Positions 9,336 through 18,378 of a stretch of 64,000 nucleotides of DNA are shown here, one piece after another. The notes under the pieces were generated by a model. The model saw only the letters and a program-made list of their open reading frames with translations. It made no database searches and was not told where the DNA came from. The stretch lies in contig CACZBW010000015.1 in NCBI GenBank assembly GCA_902779575.1, forward strand, positions 21,726-85,725. Reading direction: 5' to 3'. This stretch comes from an uncultured Lachnospiraceae bacterium. Its GTDB lineage: Bacteria > Bacillota > Clostridia > Lachnospirales > Lachnospiraceae. Every line of letters starts with the position of its first letter. Within the stretch, counting starts at the first letter, position 1. The position numbers and the translations under genes are program-made.

Positions 9336-12005
9336 ATGAACAGGCGCAGGCTCTTAACCGCTTTATTTGCAGCCGCAGTACTTGGACTGGGAACCGCGGC
9401 CGTGACTGTCCGGGCGGATGCCGCCGGGAAGAGTTCCGGCAGTTCTCCTGCCGGGCAGGGCGCGGGAAGTCCTGATCTGTCTGCTGATGCTGACAGTTCT
9501 CTTTATGAATTTCTGGAAACTTCCGACGGACGCCGGATCTATCTGGTTCTGCCGGAGAACTATGACCCGTCCCTTTTATATCCCAGCGTCTATCTGATGC
9601 CGGCGGACGGGTTCAGCGCGCGGCAGTATCTGGAAGACGGAATCGCGGAGTATCTGAAAGATCTGATGCAGACAGAGCAGGTTCTGGATATGGTATTTGT
9701 CCTTCCTCAGTTCGGACAGCAGACTGCCGGGGAGGACGGGAATGATTTCTCCGCTCAGAGCGTCGGTTTTGACCTCTACGGCCAGCTGGAGACTACGATT
9801 GAAGAAGTTGAGGAGCAATATTCTGTAATCCGTGACCCAGCTTTCCGGGGTACGGCCGGAACAGGGACCGGCGGCTATCTTTCCTTCCTGCTGGGATATC
9901 TGGACAGAGACGGCAATCTGAACGAAGAACCCGCTTATTTCAGGGCGGTCGCAAGTCATGACGGAGTCTTTACAGAAGCAGAGGCGGGAAAAGGATCCGG
10001 AAGCCTGTCGAATCCCTATGCGGGAAGCTGGCCCGATATTTACAACGCCCTTTACGGCAGTGTCAATACACATTATGCCTCGGAATGTGAATGGGTTAAG
10101 AACTATTATACTTATATAGATTCCTGTTCCGGGTCCCCTCTGGCGGCTGCACCGGGCGGATCGGATGATCTGGCTCTGCTCTTCAGGACCGACGCCCTGG
10201 ACAATCATCACAGCGCTTCCTCATGGGATTACAGTGTCTTTGAATATTCCAGCCGGACGGCGGAACATTACGGAAGCTATCTTGAGAACCTGGAAAGATC
10301 CATGAACAGGTTCAGCCTGCTCTTCGGACTGGAGCCGGAGGCGGAGGAGGAGACAGAGTATGTTCCCGCCGAAACCGTGACGGAAGGGCCTGACCGCATG
10401 ATTGACCTGATGGGGGACTGGCATTTCCTTGCCTATAAGAATTTCTCGGCGGGCGCTTCGGAGGATTTTGACCGGATCGCTTTCCTGCTTAATGAGACGG
10501 ACTGGGAGAGCTGGGAAGAAGTCCAGCCTGCCCTGGACTGGTGGACGGCCGATTTTGCCTCGTCGCTCGGAGGGAATGCATGGTTTGCCGGGTACGCCTG
10601 GTATGTCCGTTCTTTCAGCGTCCCGGATTCCTTCGACCGCAGCAGTCTTCTGCTGAAGGCAGGCATGATGGACGAAGGGGACGAGGTTTATCTCAACGGC
10701 GTTCGGATCGGCGCGACGGGCATTCCCCAGGAGGGCGGCAGCTATGACATGACCAACCCCTGGGACGTGGAGCGGGTCTATCCGCTGCCGGACGGTCTTC
10801 TTCAGGCAGGGGAGAATACCATCGCTGTACGGATCTGCAATTCCAGCGGAGGCGGCGGATGGTATGCGGGCCCGGTCTGCATCTGTGCCGCGCAGGAATA
10901 CTCTTCAGAGGAGCTGAAAAAGCTGAGAGTCTACGAGACCAGCATGGTATCGGATGCGCTCGGCAAACGGGAGGTATTCTACCGGGTATATCTGCCGGAA
11001 GGTTATTATGAGAGCGAACGGCGGTATCCGACAGTCTACATGCTGCACGGGATCAATTCCACAGGGAAGTCATTTGTGATTGACGGTGTGCCGGAACTTC
11101 TGGATGAGGGGATCGCGGAAGGGACCATCCCGCCCTGTATTGTCATCTTCCCGGACGATTCCCATCCCTACAAGATGAGCTGGTGGAAAGACATCTACGC
11201 GGATATGCTGAACAAAGACCTGATCCGGGCGGTGGATTCCAGCCTGCGGACGATCCCGGACCGCAGATACCGCGGGATTGCCGGTGAATCCATGGGCGGC
11301 GGAGGCGCTTATCTGAACGCGCTCCGGCATCCCGAGCTTTACTCCTGGATTTTTGATATCTACGGAGCGATCAGTTTTGCCGGGATCTATCCCACCATGA
11401 CGGCTGAGGAGACGGGCGCCCCCTTCCTGGGACAGTTCCGGCAGTATTTTATCGCCGGCAATCATGATATGTATACATTTGACCTGGTCCATATACCATA
11501 CGCCAGAAAACTGGATGAACTGGGGCTGGAATACAGGTTTGAGATTGATAACGGGGAACACAGCGCAGCATTTTTCCTCCCGTACCTGAAAGAGGCATTC
11601 GGCTATCTGATGGAAAATGCCTCTGTCCCGGATGGGGAGGCGGCTGCCGGGGAGAATCCTGTTTCCATCCATGATCTGCAGACGCATCCGGACGGAGAAA
11701 TCCTGGAAATCAGCTTCAGGGCGCAGATCGGCGATTACAGTCAGCTGCTTCCGCATTATGTCGCCAGACCTTCCGATCAGGAGAAAACAGCAGGTTCCCT
11801 GACAGTCCCTCTTCTGGTTACAATGACGGACAACGGGAAGAAAGTCCGGGAGTGGACAGAGCTGTGGATCCTTTCCCCGGACACGGCGGCAGGTGCAGAG
11901 GAAGAATTCCATCTGTCGGAAGAACTGCCTGAGGGCGGGGAGTATTCTTCCGATACCCTTGAGGTGAATGTGACGGCGGATCTGTCCTGGGCGTCAGCAG
12001 ACTGA
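9336..12005 (+). CDS. Secreted tandem esterase-like protein
   Basis: Exported 889-residue protein. A signal peptide covers residues 1-30. Three parts follow: an esterase-D-like alpha/beta hydrolase domain (about 50-330), a jelly-roll domain resembling glycoside-hydrolase sugar-binding modules (about 350-520) and a second esterase domain (about 530-770), then a C-terminal beta-rich tail. The second domain has the nucleophile elbow GESMGG with Ser652 and a plausible catalytic His in NGEHSA. In the first domain the equivalent elbow reads GTGTGG, with Gly177 at the serine position, so it is probably inactive. A likely role is deacylation of plant or host glycans (inference). An RBS GGAGGAG precedes the ATG. 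Confidence 0.8.
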   Translation: MNRRRLLTALFAAAVLGLGTAAVTVRADAAGKSSGSSPAGQGAGSPDLSADADSSLYEFLETSDGRRIYLVLPENYDPSLLYPSVYLMPADGFSARQYLEDGIAEYLKDLMQTEQVLDMVFVLPQFGQQTAGEDGNDFSAQSVGFDLYGQLETTIEEVEEQYSVIRDPAFRGTAGTGTGGYLSFLLGYLDRDGNLNEEPAYFRAVASHDGVFTEAEAGKGSGSLSNPYAGSWPDIYNALYGSVNTHYASECEWVKNYYTYIDSCSGSPLAAAPGGSDDLALLFRTDALDNHHSASSWDYSVFEYSSRTAEHYGSYLENLERSMNRFSLLFGLEPEAEEETEYVPAETVTEGPDRMIDLMGDWHFLAYKNFSAGASEDFDRIAFLLNETDWESWEEVQPALDWWTADFASSLGGNAWFAGYAWYVRSFSVPDSFDRSSLLLKAGMMDEGDEVYLNGVRIGATGIPQEGGSYDMTNPWDVERVYPLPDGLLQAGENTIAVRICNSSGGGGWYAGPVCICAAQEYSSEELKKLRVYETSMVSDALGKREVFYRVYLPEGYYESERRYPTVYMLHGINSTGKSFVIDGVPELLDEGIAEGTIPPCIVIFPDDSHPYKMSWWKDIYADMLNKDLIRAVDSSLRTIPDRRYRGIAGESMGGGGAYLNALRHPELYSWIFDIYGAISFAGIYPTMTAEETGAPFLGQFRQYFIAGNHDMYTFDLVHIPYARKLDELGLEYRFEIDNGEHSAAFFLPYLKEAFGYLMENASVPDGEAAAGENPVSIHDLQTHPDGEILEISFRAQIGDYSQLLPHYVARPSDQEKTAGSLTVPLLVTMTDNGKKVREWTELWILSPDTAAGAEEEFHLSEELPEGGEYSSDTLEVNVTADLSWASAD

Positions 12006-12029
12006 GGCAGCTTTTGATTTTGGAGAGAA

Positions 12030-12980
12030 ATGAATATGGGTATGGATGTTCTGAAAAAAATTCAGGAAAATATGGAATCGGTTATGGTCGGACGAAAAGA
12101 GCCGATCCGGCTCCTGCTGACCGCCCTTGCCGCCGGCGGGCATGTTCTTCTCGAGGATATGCCGGGGACGGGCAAGACGGTCATGGCAAGAAGCCTGGCC
12201 ATGAGCATGGGCGCTGAATTCAGGCGGATCCAGTTTACGCCGGATCTGCTGCCCAGCGATGTGACGGGACTGAATTATTATCACCAGGGAAAATCAGAAT
12301 TTGTCTTCCGCCCGGGGCCGGTATTTACCAATATCCTGCTGGCGGATGAGATCAACCGCGCGACCCCGCGCACCCAGTCCGCCCTGCTGGAATGTATGGC
12401 GGAAGGCCAGGTGACCGTGGACGGGGTTACCAGGAAGCTCCCGGATCCCTTTTTCGTGGCAGCGACCCAGAATCCGGTCGAAACGCTAGGCACATATCCC
12501 CTTCCGGAGGCGCAAATGGACCGTTTCCTGATGCGGATCCGTATGGGAAAGATGGATCTTAAGGAAGAGTGTGCCATGATCGACCGCTTCATCGAAGAGG
12601 AGCCGCTTAGCAGGGTCGCGCCCTGTACCGGTGCGGAAGAGATCACTGCCCTCCGCCGTGAGTGCAGAAAAATATTTGTCCATGCGGATCTGCGCGCCTA
12701 CATTGCTTCCCTGGTTCTGGCAACCCGCTCAGGTTCAGGGGAACTGGCGGGAGAAGGCGTCAGTCCGAGAGGGACGCTCGCCCTGGTGCGCGCGGCGCAG
12801 GGCTACGCCATGACAGAAGGGAGAGATTATGTGGTGCCTGAGGACGTCAAAGCTCTTGCGATGCCTGTACTCGCCCACAGATGCCTGCTGCTGAGCGGAG
12901 GTTCGGAGGAGGAGAAGCGGGACCGGGTTTTAAACGCTCTGAACACCGTACCGGTTCCTACAGAAAACTGGAGGAGATAA
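12030..12980 (+). CDS. MoxR-family AAA+ ATPase
   Basis: MoxR-type AAA+ ATPase of 316 residues. Walker A is in MPGTGKT (about 44-50), Walker B in LLADEINRA, with sensor and arginine-finger regions (FVAATQNPVE, PEAQMDRF) that match the family. MoxR proteins act as chaperones that assemble or activate partner complexes, commonly with DUF58 and von Willebrand proteins. The DUF58 gene starts 1 base after its stop. In-frame ATGs at 12036 and 12042 are alternative starts; GGAGAG at 12021 lies closer to the ideal distance for 12036. Confidence 0.93.
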   Translation: MNMGMDVLKKIQENMESVMVGRKEPIRLLLTALAAGGHVLLEDMPGTGKTVMARSLAMSMGAEFRRIQFTPDLLPSDVTGLNYYHQGKSEFVFRPGPVFTNILLADEINRATPRTQSALLECMAEGQVTVDGVTRKLPDPFFVAATQNPVETLGTYPLPEAQMDRFLMRIRMGKMDLKEECAMIDRFIEEEPLSRVAPCTGAEEITALRRECRKIFVHADLRAYIASLVLATRSGSGELAGEGVSPRGTLALVRAAQGYAMTEGRDYVVPEDVKALAMPVLAHRCLLLSGGSEEEKRDRVLNALNTVPVPTENWRR

Positions 12981-12981
12981 G

Positions 12982-14118
12982 GTGATTGCTGTATTTCTGC
13001 TCGGAGCCGCGGCGATTGTCTTCCTGCTGGATTACTTCTATGCGGGGAGGTGGATGAAGGCTCTTTCAGTCCGGATTGCTTTCTCCGAGCCGCATATCTA
13101 TGCGGGTGAGACCGGCGAGCTGACAGAACTGATCGAGAACCGTAAGAATCTTCCTGTCCCTGTGCTGGAAGTCGGATTCCGGATTCAGCGCGGCCTGCAG
13201 TTCACTGACGCGGAGAACATCCAGGAGAGCGATTATATCTACAAGAGAGATCTATTCGCGGTTCTCGGCATGGAACGGATCCTGCGCCGCTACCATGTGA
13301 CTGCCCGGAAAAGGGGATATTATACGGCCGGCCAGCTTTCTGTCCATGCTCCTTCGCTTTTTTTCGGGGAGGAGTTCCTGAAAGATATGGAACGGCAGGA
13401 GGATGATCCCGGATTGTATGTTTATGCGGCCAGGATGAAGGTGGATCCTGTCCTGAAAGCGGTCGAGACGCTCTGCGGGGAGATAGAGAGTACGCGGAGA
13501 GTCTTCGAGGATCCTTTCTCTTTTTCGGGAATCCGCTCCTATACGATTCAGGACCCGATGAAAACAATCAACTGGAAGGCTTCCGCGCGGACCGGCAGCC
13601 TGATGGTGAATACCTTTACTTCCGTCCGCTCTCTCCGGATTTTTGTAGTCCTGGACGTTTTTATGGATATGGGGGCGCATGCCTATGACCTGCGCGAGAT
13701 GGCGGTAAGCGCCGCAGCTTCCCTGTGCAGGGCGCTCAGCCGGATGAACCAGGATGCGGTGCTGGCGGTAAACGCCGGCAGAGGAAGCGGCGGGACGGTA
13801 TTTGCGGGCCAGGGCGGGGCGGACCGGCTGGCCAGGGAGGAGATCTTCCTGACAGAAGATTTTGAAGCCGCAGACATGACAGTTGTTCCCCTTCCCGATT
13901 ATCTTCCGCTTCTTTCACAGGAGGGGAAGGGCCGGGAAACGGACGGGGTATTTGTCTTTATTTCCTCAAATGATTCCGGACTTCTGCGCGAACGGATCCG
14001 GGAATGGCTGGGGCGCGAGAGGAGCGGACTGCTTGTCGTCCCTGTAAGGAGCGCGGAAAAGCGGCGGCCGGAAAGAGATGGCAGCCTCAGTATCCTGCCG
14101 CTGATCGAAAAACAGTAA
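12982..14118 (+). CDS. DUF58 domain protein
   Basis: Protein of 378 residues with one N-terminal membrane helix (about 1-20) and a DUF58 domain in the second half, recognised by GIRSYTIQDPMKTINWKASARTG. DUF58 has a von Willebrand A-like fold and is the standard MoxR partner. Translation starts at GTG 12982 behind GGAGGAG, one base after the MoxR stop, indicating translational coupling. Its exact role is unknown; envelope-related functions are usual for such pairs. Confidence 0.9.
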   Translation: MIAVFLLGAAAIVFLLDYFYAGRWMKALSVRIAFSEPHIYAGETGELTELIENRKNLPVPVLEVGFRIQRGLQFTDAENIQESDYIYKRDLFAVLGMERILRRYHVTARKRGYYTAGQLSVHAPSLFFGEEFLKDMERQEDDPGLYVYAARMKVDPVLKAVETLCGEIESTRRVFEDPFSFSGIRSYTIQDPMKTINWKASARTGSLMVNTFTSVRSLRIFVVLDVFMDMGAHAYDLREMAVSAAASLCRALSRMNQDAVLAVNAGRGSGGTVFAGQGGADRLAREEIFLTEDFEAADMTVVPLPDYLPLLSQEGKGRETDGVFVFISSNDSGLLRERIREWLGRERSGLLVVPVRSAEKRRPERDGSLSILPLIEKQ

Positions 14119-14129
14119 GGAGGAGGGCA

Positions 14130-15416
14130 ATGAATCTGCAGACATTCGACCGCTGGTATATGGCTGTTGTACGCAGGCTCCATCTGGTGATTCCTGCTGC
14201 AGCCTTTTTCCCTCTTCTGTGCCAGGTCATTGAGCAGGGAGTGAACGGGGAGACCGCGGCGGCGATGGAAGGAAAACTTCTTCCGGCTTATTTTCTCCAG
14301 CTTTTTCTGGTTCTGCCCGCGGGCATCGTCTATCTGGCAGAGAAAAAACTGCGCTCGCTCGGCCTGTACTTCCTGTGCGTAATCGCCTGCGTCAGCGCAT
14401 CCTGGCTGTGTTCCGGCTGGCTTCTGGGCAGGGTACTTGGAATTCCCTATGCGGGAGCAGGCGCTGTCCTGAGCGTGATCTTTATGGTACTGTTTGCCCT
14501 TGACGCTCTCCAGATGCGGTTTAACGACAACGAGCGCGTCCGCGCAAAGAAACTGCAGGATCTGAGCTGGACCGGGGACGATTATCTGCTTCCGCAGCCC
14601 TGGCTGCAGATTCTTGCCGTCTTTCTGCTTCTTTACATTGCATCCCTTTTTTCGCACAGCAAAGGCCTCGGGGACGTAGCCCTGGCGGGCGCTGTCCTGT
14701 ATTTTTTCCTTGTTTTCCCCTACCGCTTCCTGAAGAACCGGTCGGACTATCTGGAGAAGATGATACACATCAGCAGCGTTCCTTCCGCCCGGATCCGCCG
14801 ACTGACAGGAATCTTCCTCGCGGCGGTCCTGATCTCCTGCGCTCTCTTCGCAGGCCTGGCGGCCATGAGCGCGTCCGGAAGGATCTTCCTGACCCTGCCC
14901 AGATTCCGCGGAACGCTGAATCCGGATCTTGTATCAGGCTTTCAGCAGGAAGCGCAGATGGAGCAGCTTATGGATCTGCAGGATCTGATCGGGGCGGAGG
15001 GACGTGAGCCGCCTGTCTGGCTGCAGCTGTTTTTCCAGATTCTGGAAAATGTCCTTACTGTCGCGGGCCTTGTGTTTATTGCCGTTCTGCTGGTCCGTAT
15101 GCTGCAGAAGGCAGTCCGCGCCTTCCGGATCCGGGATACGGAGAACGGGGATGAGATTGAATCCCTGCTGCAGGAGGAACGGGCTTCGCTCCGGGCCCGG
15201 ACCGGTTTCGGGGGGAGTGCCGCTGAAAGAGAGAAAAACCGGATCCGCCGCCGATACCGGAGGACAATCCTCCGCTATCGGAAGGAGGCTCCGGGCATAC
15301 AGGAGACGCCTTCGGAAATGGAGAAGCTGGCACATCTGCCGGATACCGAAGAGATGAGAAATCTGCATCTGGATTATGAACAGGCCAGATACGGAAGAGA
15401 GAAGGAGGGAATATGA
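14130..15416 (+). CDS. DUF4129 membrane protein
   Basis: Polytopic membrane protein of 428 residues with about eight membrane segments and a C-terminal cytoplasmic DUF4129 domain, seen as the arginine-rich IRRRYRRTILRY segment followed by TPSEM and a closing YEQARYG. The frame is open further upstream, but AGGAGGAGGG just before 14130 sets the start. DUF4129 proteins complete many MoxR-DUF58 operons, usually with a transglutaminase domain; none is present here. The gene overlaps the next one by four bases (ATGA). Confidence 0.85.
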   Translation: MNLQTFDRWYMAVVRRLHLVIPAAAFFPLLCQVIEQGVNGETAAAMEGKLLPAYFLQLFLVLPAGIVYLAEKKLRSLGLYFLCVIACVSASWLCSGWLLGRVLGIPYAGAGAVLSVIFMVLFALDALQMRFNDNERVRAKKLQDLSWTGDDYLLPQPWLQILAVFLLLYIASLFSHSKGLGDVALAGAVLYFFLVFPYRFLKNRSDYLEKMIHISSVPSARIRRLTGIFLAAVLISCALFAGLAAMSASGRIFLTLPRFRGTLNPDLVSGFQQEAQMEQLMDLQDLIGAEGREPPVWLQLFFQILENVLTVAGLVFIAVLLVRMLQKAVRAFRIRDTENGDEIESLLQEERASLRARTGFGGSAAEREKNRIRRRYRRTILRYRKEAPGIQETPSEMEKLAHLPDTEEMRNLHLDYEQARYGREKEGI

Positions 15417-16450
15417 GATATCCGGAATTTCTGTCAGAGGGAGATCTGATCGGGATCTGCGCCCCGAGCGCGGGCGTGGGCCGCAAGGAGGAGAGTTTCG
15501 ACGCCTCCCTGAAGGCAATTCACAAAGAAGGCTGGAGAACCCGTGAGACGGCTTCTGTGCGCCTGAATGACATGCGCGGCGGGGATGCACCGGCAAGGGG
15601 GAAGGAGCTGAACGAGCTGTTCCGAAGTCCTGATGTGAAGATGGTGATGGCCGCCAGCGGCGGTGATTTTCTGGATGAGATGCTGCCTTATACGGACTGG
15701 GATACCCTCAGCGCGAATCCGAAATGGCTGATGGGCTATTCCGATCCGACAGGCCTTCTCTATCCCTATACCACCCTGTACGACGTCGCAAGCCTGTACG
15801 GATTCAATGCCGGAAGCTTTGATATGATTACATATTTCAGGGACGAGAGAGATGAGACATATTATGATCCGGACAGTTTCAGCCCGGAATATCTGCAGAA
15901 CGCCTTTCGCTTCCTTGCAGGGGAAATGCTTGAGCAGCATTCTTTTCCGGCATTTATGAAGGGAGATACCTGGCAGACGGATCAGGTCGCTTTCAATGCG
16001 CCTTCCGCTTATCAGGCTTCGGCGAAGCGGATTCAGGTCTCCGGCCGCTGCATCGGCGGCTGCATCGACGTTCTGAAAGATATGATCGGAACCGTATATG
16101 ACGGGACGAAGGCATTTAAAAGCCGTTACGCCGGGGATGGACTGATCTGGTATTTTGACAATTTTTCCCTGAGCGCCGAGTCCCTGTACAGGACCTTCCT
16201 GCAGATGCGCTACGCGGGCTGGATCGACCCGGAGACGACAAAAGCGGTCCTGATGGGAAGAACTCTGATTGAGTCCTCTGATACCGGGATGACCTACGAG
16301 GAGGGATTCCGGAGGGCGTTCCCCGATATTCCGGTGATCTGGGAAGCAGACGTCGGGCATACGGTTCCCCATTTCTTTATGGTGAACGGCGCGATGCTGG
16401 ACCTGGGTTATGAAAATGGGAAATGCAGGCTGAAATTCCGGCTTGAGTAA
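15413..16450 (+). CDS. S66-family LD-carboxypeptidase/MccF-like peptidase
   Basis: Serine peptidase of family S66 (345 residues), which includes LD-carboxypeptidases that trim murein tetrapeptides and MccF proteins that cleave microcin C. The N-terminal GDLIGICAPSAG and the nucleophile motif GYSDPT with the catalytic Ser are clear. The C-terminal domain includes WEADVGHTVP with the probable catalytic His. Its start overlaps the DUF4129 stop, so it is co-translated with the MoxR operon, which points to a cell-wall role. Whether it acts on murein or peptide antibiotics cannot be told from sequence alone. Confidence 0.88.
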   Translation: MRYPEFLSEGDLIGICAPSAGVGRKEESFDASLKAIHKEGWRTRETASVRLNDMRGGDAPARGKELNELFRSPDVKMVMAASGGDFLDEMLPYTDWDTLSANPKWLMGYSDPTGLLYPYTTLYDVASLYGFNAGSFDMITYFRDERDETYYDPDSFSPEYLQNAFRFLAGEMLEQHSFPAFMKGDTWQTDQVAFNAPSAYQASAKRIQVSGRCIGGCIDVLKDMIGTVYDGTKAFKSRYAGDGLIWYFDNFSLSAESLYRTFLQMRYAGWIDPETTKAVLMGRTLIESSDTGMTYEEGFRRAFPDIPVIWEADVGHTVPHFFMVNGAMLDLGYENGKCRLKFRLE

Positions 16451-16466
16451 AGTTTCGCTGCGGGAC

Positions 16467-16495
16467 TTGAAATTCATCCCTGAATGGTGTATTCT
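16467..16495 (+). promoter_or_regulatory. Promoter of the hemolysin III gene
   Basis: TTGAAA at 16467-16472 and TATTCT at 16490-16495 are separated by 17 bases, a good sigma-A-type arrangement. It lies about 75 bases before the start codon. Confidence 0.55.
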
Positions 16496-16508
16496 GAAAC
16501 TGCATTAA

Positions 16509-16525
16509 GTAGTTTTTAAAACTAC
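16509..16525. promoter_or_regulatory. 17-bp perfect palindrome (operator candidate)
   Basis: GTAGTTTT and AAAACTAC flank a single central T, giving a perfect 8+1+8 inverted repeat. It sits where transcription from the adjacent promoter would begin, a typical place for a repressor operator. Confidence 0.5.
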
Positions 16526-16570
16526 ATGATACAGTTATCAGAGTAATTTCACATGAGGGGAGGATTTCAG

Positions 16571-17221
16571 ATGAATGGAAAGATAAAAGACCCGGGAAGC
16601 GCTGTCACACATTTTATAGGCATGTTTCTTGCCTGCGCAGCCATGCTGCCTCTGCTGGCGAAGGCGTCCACGCATGCGGACAGGCGGTATCCTGCCTGCA
16701 TGGCAATCTTTATGGTCTGCATGGTAACTCTGTACGCTGCCAGCACAATCTACCATACCTTTGATATCTCCCGGAAGGTAAACCGGATTCTGCAGAAGCT
16801 GGACCACAGTGCAATCTCTCTGCTGATCGCCGGGAGCTATACGCCGGTCTGCCTGCTCGAACTGGAGCAGCCGACGGGGAAAAGACTGTGCATTCTGGTC
16901 TGGCTGATCGCCCTTGTCAGCATTGTGATCAAGCTTTTCTGGATCAGCTGCCCGAAGTGGTTTTCTTCCATGCTCTATATCGGCATGGGCTGGGTCTGTG
17001 TCCTTGCGCTGTCGACCATTTACCGGGATCTGAGCGGCGCGGCCTTCGGCTGGCTTCTCGCGGGCGGACTGATCTATACGGCGGGGGGTATCATTTACGC
17101 CCTGAAGCTGCCGATTTTCAATGCCCGGCATAAGACCTTCGGCAGTCATGAGATATTTCATCTCTTTGTCATGGGAGGCAGTCTCTGCCACTATATTCTC
17201 ATGTACGCCTATGTAGCCTGA
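16571..17221 (+). CDS. Hemolysin III family (PAQR/TrhA-like) membrane protein
   Basis: Seven-helix membrane protein of 216 residues in the hemolysin III/TrhA (PAQR) family. Conserved metal-site residues are visible: the STIYHTF segment in helix 2, KLDHS at helix 3 and GSHEIFHLFV near the end. Bacterial members affect membrane fluidity homeostasis; the hemolysin label is historical. An ATG exists at 16553, but AGGGGAGGA between the two makes 16571 the better start. It is preceded by its own promoter and a palindromic operator candidate and followed by a strong terminator. Confidence 0.9.
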   Translation: MNGKIKDPGSAVTHFIGMFLACAAMLPLLAKASTHADRRYPACMAIFMVCMVTLYAASTIYHTFDISRKVNRILQKLDHSAISLLIAGSYTPVCLLELEQPTGKRLCILVWLIALVSIVIKLFWISCPKWFSSMLYIGMGWVCVLALSTIYRDLSGAAFGWLLAGGLIYTAGGIIYALKLPIFNARHKTFGSHEIFHLFVMGGSLCHYILMYAYVA

Positions 17222-17358
17222 GCCTGATTCCATGCCGGGTCTGCCATGAAGGAAGATGAGAGATTGCTTCAGCAGTCTGCGGACAGAACGCCGGGCCGGG
17301 GATAGTGAAAAAGGCCGCAGAATGGAATCAGAAGTTCTGCTTCTGCTGAATGAAAAGT

Positions 17359-17407
17359 ACAGCGCAGGTTTCTGCTCAGCGAGTGAGAAGCCTGCGCTGT
17401 TTTTTTA
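17359..17407 (+). terminator. Rho-independent terminator
   Basis: A 10-bp stem ACAGCGCAGG (17359-17368) with CCTGCGCTGT (17391-17400), extended by inner pairing, is followed by TTTTTTT. The rest of the 17222-17604 gap shows no gene. Confidence 0.85.
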
Positions 17408-17604
17408 CCGCACAATACGCGGGGCTCAGGCTGCAGGAAAGAGCAGCTATTCTCCCACAGAATCAACTGGTAATATTTCACAGAATTAACAGTTGAAGAG
17501 AACATAAAATCGTGGCAATATACATATATAAAGTAGGCCTGCAGAGAGGGGATACAGGATAGGCGGAAAAAGTCCCGGCTGCAGAAGCGCGGTACGGAGG
17601 GCTT

Positions 17605-18270
17605 ATGGGACTGGAGCAGAAGGCGGCAGGGGCATACCTGTTATTGCTTGCGGAAACTTTTCTGCTGCTCTTTCTTCCCGCGGGAACCGTCAATTACCCT
17701 GAAGGATGGTTTTTTCTGATTCTTTTTTATCTGCCGCTGCTTTTCGGAGGTCTGTGGCTGCTCAGACGGGACAGAGAACTTCTGAAAAAACGCATGAACA
17801 GGAGGGAACCGTCTCCCCGTCAGGAGAAAATCGCTGCTCTTATCGGAATCCTGTTCAATACCGGCCTGGTTCTGGCCGGGCTTGATCAGCGTTTCGGATG
17901 GACAAAGCTGCCGGTATTCCTGAAACTGTCCGCGGCGTGTCTGATGCTGTCCGCATACGGGATCTGTCTGCTGGCGGCACGCGTGAACCCCTTTCTATCC
18001 AGAACTGTGGAAGTCCGGGAAGGACAGACAGCAGTGGACACAGGGCCTTACAGGATCGTGCGGCATCCCATGTACGCCGGGACGAGCCTGTTTTTTGCGG
18101 CGGTCCCGCTGCTGCTTGATTCATGGATTGCGTTTTTCGCATTCCTTCCGCTGCCTTTTCTTCTGTGCAGGCGGCTCCTGGAGGAAGAGAAGATGCTGGA
18201 AGAGGGGCTTGCAGGCTACAGAGAATATATGAAGCGTGTAAAATACCGGCTGATTCCGGGAATCTGGTAA
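17605..18270 (+). CDS. ICMT-like membrane methyltransferase
   Basis: Membrane methyltransferase of 221 residues related to isoprenylcysteine carboxyl methyltransferases and phospholipid methyltransferases. It has four to five helices and the hallmark C-terminal region: TGPYRIVRHPMYAG, then EEKMLEE..GYREYMKRV. These residues bind S-adenosylmethionine and the acceptor. The substrate in bacteria without prenylated proteins is unknown. GGAGGG precedes the ATG at a short distance of 3 bases. Confidence 0.82.
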   Translation: MGLEQKAAGAYLLLLAETFLLLFLPAGTVNYPEGWFFLILFYLPLLFGGLWLLRRDRELLKKRMNRREPSPRQEKIAALIGILFNTGLVLAGLDQRFGWTKLPVFLKLSAACLMLSAYGICLLAARVNPFLSRTVEVREGQTAVDTGPYRIVRHPMYAGTSLFFAAVPLLLDSWIAFFAFLPLPFLLCRRLLEEEKMLEEGLAGYREYMKRVKYRLIPGIW

Positions 18271-18378
18271 AGCAGGACTGCCTGATTCACAGCCTGTCTG
18301 AAGCCGGCCGGGTGAGAGCCGTGAATCAATCATACAGGAAATGGAAAAATATTACAGTTCAGAAGGAGGAGGAACGCT

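Noticed and set aside
17256-17505. Small frames of about 77 codons between the hemolysin III and ICMT genes
   Set aside because: They run through a strong terminator and have no ribosome site.
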